DNA of 7,629 nucleotides from Clostridia bacterium (GTDB lineage Bacteria > Aerophobota > Aerophobia > Aerophobales > AE-B3A): contig WJOQ01000229.1 of NCBI GenBank assembly GCA_009618505.1, forward strand, positions 1 to 7,629. The letters are read 5' to 3'. A model generated the notes under the pieces. The model ran no database searches. It was not told the DNA's origin and was given only the letters and a program-made list of their open reading frames with translations. Made by a program: the position numbers and the translations under genes. This document shows positions 1 through 5,368 of the stretch, in pieces (position 1 is the first letter of the stretch; every line of letters begins with the position of its first letter).

Positions 1-183
1 CAGGCCATAGAGATAGTCGCTCAATGTAAGGAAAAACTTTACGGTGAGAGGCATAGGACTTTCTTCACAGAGGAGCAGTTAGCAAGGGATAACGAATCTA
101 TCGTCAATGAATTAGGTTGTACCTATTCGGAGGAGAAAAGAGAGGAGTTAGTTTGTTGCTGCTTTGAAGCTAAGAAAAGCTAA
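1..183 (+). CDS. 3' end of an unrecognised gene (partial)
   Basis: Frame 1 is open from the first base to a TAA at 181-183, giving the last 60 residues of a protein whose start lies outside the window. The tail is charged and probably helical (TEEQLARDNESIVNEL, then SEEKREEL). It ends with a cluster of three adjacent cysteines (LVCCCFEAKKS), which is unusual but does not match a metal-binding motif I know. I do not recognise the family. The next gene downstream resembles a phage terminase small subunit, so a phage or mobile-element protein is plausible from context only. The reading frame is supported by its uninterrupted length and coding-like composition. It could still be a chance open frame, because only 60 codons are visible. 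Confidence 0.5.
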   Translation, partial: QAIEIVAQCKEKLYGERHRTFFTEEQLARDNESIVNELGCTYSEEKREELVCCCFEAKKS

Positions 184-340
184 GATTTTATATCCTGGTA
201 GAACTAACGGAGGCTAGTCAACGAATTGGAGAAGGAAGTCGAGGAGATAAAGGCTTTGCTCATCAGGCAGTTATGAACGGATAAAGCCCTATTAAACAGG
301 CAAAAACAGGGTTTTGCTTCCCTGGAGAGAAAAAAGACGC

Positions 341-360
341 TCATACAGGCTCATACAGGC
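341..360. repeat. Perfect tandem 10-bp duplication
   Basis: TCATACAGGC occurs twice back to back, and the two bases before it (GC) extend the match. It lies in the gene-free stretch between the partial gene ending at 183 and the terminase-like gene. A short tandem duplication like this usually arises by replication slippage. It could also be a pair of binding sites, but nothing else in the window shares the unit. Confidence 0.6.
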
Positions 361-422
361 GTTTTGACGATATGATATGAACTATATGACCTGGCTAAAA
401 TTAGATTAGGGAGGTGATAAGA

Positions 423-911
423 GTGAGCGCAAAGCGAAGTCTCAGAGAGAGAAAGTTTATCAAGGCGTATGTTGAAAATGGAGGGAATGCAACGGAAGCA
501 TATTTGGCTGTGAACCCTAAAGTAAAGCGGGATTCGGCTCGTGTGCTCGGAGCTAGACTGTTAGCAAAAGTTAACGTTTCAGTCTCAGAGCTTTTAGACG
601 GATTAGGGGTAACTGATACCTACCTGGGTAAGATACTGAAAGAAGGGCTGGAAGCGAGTAAGGTTGTGTCTGTCGTTCCTATTCCTCCAAAGCCTGGCAA
701 AGAGGGCAGCCCTGATCTTCCTGAAGCAGGGTCAAAGAACGTGGAGTTTATAGACATACCAGACTATAACGTAAGGGTTAAATACCTAGATATGGCCTAT
801 AAGCTGAAGGGGAAGTATAAAGAGGAAGAAAAAGAGGGAGAAGGTCTGAAGTTAGAACCATTGAGGGTAATAATTAGGAGTGATGGGAAGGATAAAAAGA
901 GAGAAGATTGA
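423..911 (+). CDS. Orphan phage terminase small subunit-like protein
   Basis: This 162-residue protein resembles phage terminase small subunits (Terminase_2 / TerS type), which bind the packaging site on phage DNA and recruit the large subunit. Residues about 5-50 form the expected N-terminal helix-turn-helix region with the usual order: an LRERKFIKAYVENGGNATEA segment, then a helix ending in ARLLAK. Residues about 114-132 carry the C-terminal signature DYNVRVKYLDMAYKLKGKY typical of these proteins. The tail is lysine/glutamate-rich. I place the start at GTG 423 because GGGAGGTGAT (409-418) is a strong ribosome-binding site with about 8 nt of spacing; an in-frame GTG at 414 lies inside that site and is unlikely to be used. 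No large terminase, portal or capsid gene follows, which is abnormal for an active phage. It is therefore probably a prophage remnant or a domesticated DNA-binding protein. The family call is from motif resemblance only. Confidence 0.65.
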   Translation: MSAKRSLRERKFIKAYVENGGNATEAYLAVNPKVKRDSARVLGARLLAKVNVSVSELLDGLGVTDTYLGKILKEGLEASKVVSVVPIPPKPGKEGSPDLPEAGSKNVEFIDIPDYNVRVKYLDMAYKLKGKYKEEEKEGEGLKLEPLRVIIRSDGKDKKRED

Positions 912-923
912 GTTGATTCAAGG

Positions 924-952
924 TTGATTTTGGGGGTCTGAGGTCTTATAAA
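924..952 (+). promoter_or_regulatory. Candidate weak sigma-70 promoter
   Basis: TTGATT (924-929) and TATAAA (947-952) are separated by 17 bp, immediately after the terminase-like stop codon. The -35 matches consensus at 4 of 6 bases and the -10 at 5 of 6. The -35 lies three bases after TTGATTCAA (913-921), a near-perfect palindrome that could be an operator. If active, it would transcribe the gene-free region towards 1425. It could be chance in AT-rich DNA. Confidence 0.3.
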
Positions 953-1117
953 ATAGGTCTGTTTGGTGGGAATAACCCAGGGGGATTCTCTGATAAAGGG
1001 GGATCAAGGTATAAACTATCAGGGGGGCCTCCAGGAAGCCTTAAATGAGCCTTAAATTGCGTTATTCTCTGAAGATAGTTACCAGATAAGGAGATTAGAG
1101 AATTAAGGGGGTTTATA

Positions 1118-1149
1118 GTTTGGGTTACGTAACTATCTATTATCGGAAC
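1118..1149 (+). repeat. Bipartite direct repeat, copy 1
   Basis: This copy has the left box GTTTGGGTTAC, then 11 bases, then the right box TTATCGGAAC. Both boxes are identical in copy 2 (1310-1340), where the gap is 10 bases. In this copy the left box runs into a perfect 10-bp palindrome, GTTACGTAAC (1124-1133). The right box is followed at once by TTACTAAGTAA (1150-1160), a palindrome around a central A. The layout suggests paired protein-binding sites. Confidence 0.7.
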
Positions 1150-1245
1150 TTACTAAGTAAAAAGGGGTAGTAATAAAAACTGGGACAGCGCACCACTCGA
1201 AAAATAAAATCAAGCCAGAAGCGGATTTCGGGAAAGGGTAAAAGT

Positions 1246-1274
1246 TTGTCACAATATAAGAAAAGGCTTAAAAT
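1246..1274 (+). promoter_or_regulatory. Candidate sigma-70 promoter in gene-free region
   Basis: TTGTCA (1246-1251) and TAAAAT (1269-1274) are separated by exactly 17 bp, each one base off consensus. It would start a transcript near 1281 that runs through bipartite repeat copy 2 and into the first HTH gene. It is better than a typical chance match but unsupported by any other signal. Confidence 0.35.
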
Positions 1275-1309
1275 GCTAGAACTAGACTCTAAGCCAGTTA
1301 CAGGGAATC

Positions 1310-1340
1310 GTTTGGGTTACATAATAAATGTTATCGGAAC
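1310..1340 (+). repeat. Bipartite direct repeat, copy 2
   Basis: GTTTGGGTTAC, 10 bases, then TTATCGGAAC, matching copy 1 at 1118-1149 in both boxes. It ends 15 bp upstream of the -35 hexamer of the exact-consensus promoter, where an activator or UP-element-like site would sit. The overlapping inverted pair GTTAT (1330-1334) and ATAAC (1346-1350) reaches almost to the -35. Confidence 0.7.
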
Positions 1341-1355
1341 ATAGCATAACGTAGC

Positions 1356-1384
1356 TTGACAGATGTTATATTATATTGTATAAT
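1356..1384 (+). promoter_or_regulatory. Exact-consensus sigma-70 promoter for first HTH gene
   Basis: TTGACA (1356-1361), a 17-bp AT-rich spacer, and TATAAT (1379-1384) match the consensus at all 12 positions with ideal spacing. Transcription would begin near 1391, giving a leader of about 34 nt before the ATG at 1425. The inverted pair GTTAT/ATAAC lies just upstream. Such a strong promoter in front of a DNA-binding protein gene implies it needs repression, possibly by one of the two HTH proteins. Confidence 0.85.
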
Positions 1385-1424
1385 AAAAGGGTAGTCAGGA
1401 AGCAAAAAAAGGGGGTAGGTGATT

Positions 1425-1598
1425 ATGGGAAAGCTATTATCAGTCAAAGAGGTTGCCGGTATCCTGGGACTCTCTAAGGCAGTTATCCTGCGTTATATTC
1501 GGAGTGGGGTCTTGCCTGCTATCAGACTAGAAAGGGCATATCGGGTTGATGAGAAAGACTTAAATAATTGGCTAGAGGAAAGAAAGACAGGGAAGTAA
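1425..1598 (+). CDS. Excisionase-family helix-turn-helix protein 1
   Basis: This 57-residue protein is essentially a single excisionase/MerR-type winged helix-turn-helix domain (HTH_17 type). The pattern is a beta start (KLLSVKEVAGILGLS), a recognition helix (KAVILRYIRSGVLPAI), and a wing ending in YRVDEKDLNNWLEERK. Such domains bind DNA as excisionases, recombination directionality factors or small transcription regulators. The start ATG follows GGGGGTAGGTGAT (1411-1423), a strong ribosome-binding site, and an exact-consensus promoter ends 40 bases upstream. The stop TAA overlaps an ATG (TAATG at 1596-1600) in the frame of the second HTH gene. The downstream HTH protein is a paralogue sharing the LGL, Y, G, L, A and YRV-EKD positions. 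No integrase or recombinase is visible, so a regulator role is as likely as excision. Confidence 0.8.
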   Translation: MGKLLSVKEVAGILGLSKAVILRYIRSGVLPAIRLERAYRVDEKDLNNWLEERKTGK

Positions 1599-1643
1599 TG
1601 GGAAGAATTATAAAGGCTTTGTCTGGGCTTTTAAGAGCATTAT

Positions 1644-1671
1644 TTGACAGAGTAAATCATTGTGGTATAAT
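1644..1671 (+). promoter_or_regulatory. Exact-consensus, extended -10 promoter for second HTH gene
   Basis: TTGACA (1644-1649), a 16-bp spacer, and TATAAT (1666-1671) are both perfect, and TGG directly before the -10 supplies an extended -10 element. Transcription would begin near 1678, leaving about 19 nt before the ATG at 1697. This promoter is the main reason to reject the upstream in-frame starts of the second HTH gene. Confidence 0.85.
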
Positions 1672-1696
1672 GTTAGGGTTAAGAGGAAGGGAGAAG

Positions 1697-1867
1697 ATGT
1701 CTAAGATGTTGACTTTAAGAGAAGTATCGGAAAGCCTGGGCTTGCATATAAATACCATTAGGAATTATGTAAAGCAGGGGAAGCTCAAGGCAGTCTTATT
1801 TGGTAGAGTTTACAGAGTGGAGGAAAAAGACGTTATGAGAGTGAGGAGACAGGGAGTCAAGAAATAA
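1697..1867 (+). CDS. Excisionase-family helix-turn-helix protein 2
   Basis: This 56-residue protein is a second HTH_17-type domain: MLTLREVSESLGLHINTIR forms the first helices, NYVKQGKLKAVLFGR the recognition helix and wing strand, and YRVEEKDVMRVRRQGVKK the end. It ends in a basic tail (RVRRQGVKK) where its paralogue ends ERKTGK. I choose ATG 1697 because of AGGAAGGGAG (1684-1693) and the exact-consensus promoter that would place the transcript start near 1678. The frame is open upstream to 1568, and an ATG at 1598 overlaps the stop of the first HTH gene, so a longer 89-residue form made from read-through mRNA cannot be excluded. The role is probably DNA binding or gene regulation. Its target is unknown, but the repeats upstream of 1356 are candidates. 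Confidence 0.75.
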   Translation: MSKMLTLREVSESLGLHINTIRNYVKQGKLKAVLFGRVYRVEEKDVMRVRRQGVKK

Positions 1868-2067
1868 AATAAGAAGGGGAGGCCCAGACTGAAGAGCCTC
1901 AAAAGGAAAAAAATAGTAGAAACTGAGGGATGAATGCAACTCCTGATTATCAAAGAAAATCTTAGTAGCAGAAAGAGAGGTGATGACATTATCAGCTACG
2001 CTCTTTGAGAACTGGGAGATTCTATAGAAGATTGAAGTCAAAACAAATTAAATTAAAGGAGATAAAA

Positions 2068-3936
2068 ATGATACGAAAGTTAGTAGTAGTACTGCTAACT
2101 GGAGTCTTCTGTCTGTTAGGAATAACTTCCGCATTAGCAGTGACGTATAATGAGGCACCAATGCTTAGAACGATGGTAGCGGCGGAAGAGCTTCCTCCCG
2201 TAGAGGAGAGGCTTCCTGAAGAGCCATTTGTTGTTGGTGACGGAGTGCAGGTACCAAAAGAAGATCTTGACTTTAAGATTGGACAATATGGGGGAACGCT
2301 AAGAATGCTCGAACCCTGGGGAAATTGGTGGCAATTTGCAACGGAGCAGCTCTTAAGTCAGCCAGGATTTGGTATACCAGATAAAGAGCCAGAAGGAGGT
2401 ATTCTCAAGCGTTTCACAGCTTCACCAGATGGAAAAGTATTTACTTTCTTCCTGCGTAAAGGGTTAAAATGGTCTGATGGGGTGCTTGTTACCACTGAGG
2501 ATGTACGTTTTGGGTATGAGGATGTTTTACAGAATAAGGAGATCACCCCCGTCTTTCCTCATTCGCTAACAAGCAGTGGGGAGCCAGGAAAACTGGAGAT
2601 CATAGATGATTATACATTTCGCATCAAATTTGTGGAGCCCTATGGGTTATTTCCTCAGCAGCTAAGTTTTCGTTGGAGTTCCTATGAGAATGCCGGGTTG
2701 TATCCCGCGCATTATCTGAAGCGTTTCCATCCCCGTTATACTCCAATAGAAGAGTTGAGGTTGTTACTTGAGGAAGCAGGATTGCGAGATGAAGAGTGGG
2801 GCCAGTACTTTCTGAAGAACGCATGGGGTGTTCCTGGGGACCTAACACAATCAGTTATCGGCGCACCCTCTCTTTCTCCTTACATAGTTGTGGATAGACC
2901 AAGCCTGACTGTAATTATGACAGAACGGAATCCCTATTACTGGAAAGTAGATTCAGCGGGTAATCAATTGCCCTACATAGATAGAGTTAGGTGGGAGTTG
3001 GTTCCCAATGTGGAAGTCAGAAAGATGAAAATACTAACAGGAGAGGCACAATTTCTGGAGACGGGCCAACCAACAGCAGCAGAGATGTCTCTTTTCAAAG
3101 AAGGAGAGGAAAAAGGCGGTTATCATATGGTACCCCTCTTGTTTCATTGTTTTGACACCTATATGTTTAACTACGGTTATCCGGATGAAGTATGGTCTAA
3201 GATTGTAAGGGATGCTCGATTCCGTAAGGCTTTGAGTCTTGCTATAAATCGTGAGGAGATAGTTGAAACTATCTTTGGTGGATTCGCCAAACCCTCTTAC
3301 ACCTTCCCCGGTGAATATAACCCAACGAAAGCCAATCAGCTCTTGGGTGAGATGGGCTTAGAACGAGATGCAGAAGGTTGGTGTCTGAGACCCGATGGTA
3401 AGAGACTTGAGCTTGTTATTGAGCTTCCAACATACGGAAACGTTCCAGTGACTGAAATGATAACGGAGAGTTGGGAAAAAATAGGGATTAAGACGATAAT
3501 GAAGGTACAGGGAGGGAGATTCTACTGGACACGCCTAGCGGCAGGTGAAGTGCAGATTGGTTGGAATCTTATGGATATACCTGTGATCCGCGAGAATCTC
3601 GCGATGTGGGTTGACTACAAGGTAGGAGGAGCTGGAGGAGGAATTGGATACGACGTTTGGTATAATACAGAAGGGGAAAAAGGGATAGAACCTCCTGCGG
3701 AGATAAGGAAGATTTACGAGGTAGCTTGGATGATCAGAAAAAGTTCTTCCGTAGAGGAAAGATATGAGCTATTTGAGCAAAGTGTGCGTTGGGTAAATGA
3801 TGAGGTTTTCTTCATCATGCCAATAGAAGATACTCTTGCTCCTATCATAGCAGCAAAGAATCTGGGAAACGTTCCATCTAAAGGCTACTGTAAAATGGTG
3901 TTCTATGTTCCGGAACAACTCTTCTTCAAACAGTAA
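2068..3936 (+). CDS. ABC transporter solute-binding protein, family 5
   Basis: This 622-residue extracytoplasmic protein captures substrate for the permeases that follow. It starts with a Sec signal peptide (MIRKL, hydrophobic core, cleavage near SALA at 21-24) and has no lipobox, so signal peptidase I processing is expected. SBP_bac_5 hallmarks are present: DGKVFTFFLRKGLKWSDG with TEDVRF at about 121-148, NPYYW with LPYIDRVRWELVPN at about 288-314, DARFRKALSLAINREEIV at about 382-399, and a C-terminal lobe ending near FFIMP. The family binds oligopeptides, dipeptides, nickel or, in many anaerobes, oligosaccharides; the substrate cannot be read from sequence. ATG 2068 is chosen because AAAGGAGAT (2055-2063) precedes it and the signal peptide begins there; a TTG at 2005 would add a charged extension. 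The stretch after AKPS at about 410 seems shorter than in relatives I recall. I see no clear promoter directly upstream. Confidence 0.93.
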   Translation: MIRKLVVVLLTGVFCLLGITSALAVTYNEAPMLRTMVAAEELPPVEERLPEEPFVVGDGVQVPKEDLDFKIGQYGGTLRMLEPWGNWWQFATEQLLSQPGFGIPDKEPEGGILKRFTASPDGKVFTFFLRKGLKWSDGVLVTTEDVRFGYEDVLQNKEITPVFPHSLTSSGEPGKLEIIDDYTFRIKFVEPYGLFPQQLSFRWSSYENAGLYPAHYLKRFHPRYTPIEELRLLLEEAGLRDEEWGQYFLKNAWGVPGDLTQSVIGAPSLSPYIVVDRPSLTVIMTERNPYYWKVDSAGNQLPYIDRVRWELVPNVEVRKMKILTGEAQFLETGQPTAAEMSLFKEGEEKGGYHMVPLLFHCFDTYMFNYGYPDEVWSKIVRDARFRKALSLAINREEIVETIFGGFAKPSYTFPGEYNPTKANQLLGEMGLERDAEGWCLRPDGKRLELVIELPTYGNVPVTEMITESWEKIGIKTIMKVQGGRFYWTRLAAGEVQIGWNLMDIPVIRENLAMWVDYKVGGAGGGIGYDVWYNTEGEKGIEPPAEIRKIYEVAWMIRKSSSVEERYELFEQSVRWVNDEVFFIMPIEDTLAPIIAAKNLGNVPSKGYCKMVFYVPEQLFFKQ

Positions 3937-3957
3937 GCGAAACTACCGAAAGGAACT

Positions 3958-3989
3958 TCAGGTGTCGGCTCAAAAGAACCGGCACCTGA
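3958..3989 (+). terminator. Strong intergenic hairpin between binding protein and permease genes
   Basis: TCAGGTGTCGG (3958-3968) pairs with CCGGCACCTGA (3979-3989) over 11 bp, including one G-U pair, with a 10-nt loop. It is not followed by a T-run, so a full intrinsic terminator is unlikely. In ABC import operons a hairpin here often protects the upstream mRNA from 3' decay, or causes partial termination, so that binding protein outnumbers permease. I infer that role. Confidence 0.7.
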
Positions 3990-4037
3990 CTCTACTTCCT
4001 GAATTAGAAGATCTGATAATGAAAGAAGGAAAGCAAG

Positions 4038-5033
4038 ATGTTAGATTATGTCGTTCATCGCATCGTTCAGTTAATTCCCTTGCTGGCAGCTATTTCCATT
4101 ATTGCTTTTATCATTGTTGAACTCCCCCCCGGTAATTACTTAAGTGTCTATATAATGCAGTTAGAACAGCAAGGTGCGGAAGTTAGCGAGGAAGAAATTC
4201 TTGGCCTAGAGAGGATGTACGGTTTGGATAAACCGGTATACATGCGGTATTTTAAGTGGGTCTGGAATATAATGCACGGTAATCTCGGTAGATCTCTTCA
4301 ATGGAATAAGCCAGTAAGCGAGTTAATAGGTGAGCGAATAGCGCTAACCATGATGCTATCCATTTTCACACTGATTTTTACTTGGATGGTAGCTATCCCC
4401 ATCGGAATTTATTCCGCCGTGCGTCAATATTCTGTTTTCGATTATACCTTTACTTTTTTAGGCTTCGTAGGTCTTGCCACACCCAACTTTCTCTTGGCTC
4501 TTGTGCTTATGTGGCTATCTTTTGCTTACCTTAATATTCCCATAACTGGTCTCTTCTCCCTTGAGTATGCCGACGCTGCTTGGAGCTTTGCAAGGATATG
4601 CGATTTGTTCAAGCACCTGTGGATTCCCATAATAGTGATTGGTACAGCTGGGACAGCTGGGCTTATTCGCATTATGCGAGGGTGCTTGTTAGACGAACTG
4701 CGTAAACAATACGTGATAACAGCAAGGGCCAAAGGGGTCTCAGAAATAAAGCTTTTATTTAAGTATCCAGTGCGGATAGCGATTAACCCTCTAATCAGTA
4801 CCATTGGTTGGCTACTCCCCCAAATTGTCTCTGGAGCGGCTATCACAGCTATTGTTTTGAATCTACCCACTACGGGACCTTTACTTCTGGAAGCGTTGTT
4901 GTATGAGGATATGTATCTGGCAGCAAGTTTTATACTGATATTGAGTGCCTTGACCGTAACTGGGACCTTGATTTCTGATATTCTGTTGGCTTGGGTAGAC
5001 CCTCGTATCAGGTATAGGAAGGTATCAAAATGA
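4038..5033 (+). CDS. DppB/OppB-type ABC transporter permease
   Basis: This 331-residue inner-membrane protein forms half of the transport channel. It has the family layout: a first membrane helix at about 10-30, a large outward loop (about 31-100) with GLDKPVYMRYFKWVWNIMHG and GNLGRSL, then five more helices at about 103-125, 136-160, 195-213, 253-275 and 294-318. The cytoplasmic EAA-type loop that docks on the ATPase is at about 219-251 (QYVITARAKGVSEIKLLFKY). The start ATG follows AGAAGGAAAG by a few bases. It ends in an ATGA overlap with the next permease gene, showing translational coupling. Length and motifs look intact. The substrate is not known. Confidence 0.93.
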   Translation: MLDYVVHRIVQLIPLLAAISIIAFIIVELPPGNYLSVYIMQLEQQGAEVSEEEILGLERMYGLDKPVYMRYFKWVWNIMHGNLGRSLQWNKPVSELIGERIALTMMLSIFTLIFTWMVAIPIGIYSAVRQYSVFDYTFTFLGFVGLATPNFLLALVLMWLSFAYLNIPITGLFSLEYADAAWSFARICDLFKHLWIPIIVIGTAGTAGLIRIMRGCLLDELRKQYVITARAKGVSEIKLLFKYPVRIAINPLISTIGWLLPQIVSGAAITAIVLNLPTTGPLLLEALLYEDMYLAASFILILSALTVTGTLISDILLAWVDPRIRYRKVSK

Positions 5034-5368
5034 AGTTAACCGAAGATAAAAGAGAAGAATATTATATAGCTTCGCAATGGAATCTAATGTGGCGAAAGTT
5101 TAGAAAACATAAACTAGCCAAGTTAAGCGTCCTTGTACTTGGCCTTCTCTACTTTTGCGGCATATTTTCTGAATTTGTTAGCCCTTATGGCGCCACTACA
5201 CGTTTCCCCAAATATATAAATGCCCCTTTACAGAGGATACATTTCTTTGATAAAGATAAAGGCTTTCAACTTCGACCGTTTGTCTATGGATGGGAGAAAA
5301 AGAGAGATCCGGGAACCTTCCGTGAGCGATTCACCATAGATAAAAAAAAAATCCCGTTTATCTCTTGA
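5030..5368 (+). CDS. DppC/OppC-type permease, N-terminal part (frameshifted gene)
   Basis: These 112 codons encode the front of the second permease subunit. The start ATG overlaps the preceding stop (ATGA). It carries a basic N-terminus (WRKFRKHKLAKL), the first membrane helix at about 33-50 (VLVLGLLYFCGIFSEFV), and the long outward loop typical of this subfamily (NAPLQRIHFFDKDKGF, then RPFVYGWEKKRDP). The frame ends abruptly with DKKKIPFIS and a TGA, just after ten A residues at 5342-5351. The continuation expected from relatives, roughly a PV-x-x-x-TRG-x-x-YK-x-W stretch, is present in the -1 frame (PVYLLTRGETYKMW). This fragment alone, with one membrane helix, could not form a working permease. 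A single extra A in the run, or slippage, would join it to the next part as a 367-residue protein. Confidence 0.9.
   Translation: MKLTEDKREEYYIASQWNLMWRKFRKHKLAKLSVLVLGLLYFCGIFSEFVSPYGATTRFPKYINAPLQRIHFFDKDKGFQLRPFVYGWEKKRDPGTFRERFTIDKKKIPFIS
5342..5351 (+). other. A10 slippage site / frameshift point
   Basis: Ten consecutive A residues sit exactly where the two permease frames must meet. The -1 frame has a stop (TAA) at 5341-5343, so it is open only from 5344, and the upstream frame stops at 5366-5368. The switch is therefore confined to 5344-5365, and the A-run is the obvious place. Runs of nine or more A are known hot spots for RNA polymerase slippage and for sequencing miscounts. Confidence 0.85.

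Larger units (their letters stand above)
912..1424 (+). other. Gene-free, repeat-rich presumed regulatory region (513 bases)
   Basis: I find no convincing gene here; all frames are broken by frequent stops. The stretch is purine-rich with repeated G-runs, including AGGGGGAT at 979-986 and 997-1004 and a related G6 run at 1022-1027. It also has an 11-bp tandem near-duplicate (AGCCTTAAATG/T at 1037-1058), four copies of GTTAC (1078, 1124, 1297, 1316), and two palindromes (1124-1133 and 1150-1160). A 31-32 bp bipartite repeat occurs at 1118 and 1310. There are two weak promoter-like sites and one exact-consensus promoter. It most likely serves as operator/leader DNA for the small HTH gene at 1425, but an unannotated RNA is possible. 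Confidence 0.6.

Noticed and set aside
208..276. Short coiled-coil-like frame (LEKEVEEIKALLIRQL) after a GGAGG
   Set aside because: Only 16 residues from TTG 226, no standard start close to the GGAGG. It may be the tail of a decayed gene, but it cannot be supported as a gene.
300..370. CRISPR or terminator from the TCATACAGGC tandem and nearby GCGTTTT
   Set aside because: Two adjacent 10-bp units without spacers are not a CRISPR array, and the possible stem (ACGC/GCGT) is only four pairs.
1568..1696. Long N-terminal extension of the second HTH protein starting at TTG 1568
   Set aside because: It overlaps the end of the first HTH gene and spans an exact-consensus promoter; ATG 1697 has a good ribosome-binding site and fits the domain boundary.
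1879..1900. GAGGC/GCCTC hairpin after the second HTH gene
   Set aside because: A five-pair stem with a 12-nt loop and A-rich, not T-rich, downstream sequence; too weak for a terminator.
2005..2067. Upstream TTG start for the binding protein
   Set aside because: It would place 21 charged residues before a clean signal peptide; ATG 2068 has a clear AAAGGAGAT site.
4526..4870. Minus-strand open frame inside the first permease gene
   Set aside because: It lies wholly within a strongly supported + strand gene and shows no ribosome-binding site or recognisable domain; a shadow frame.
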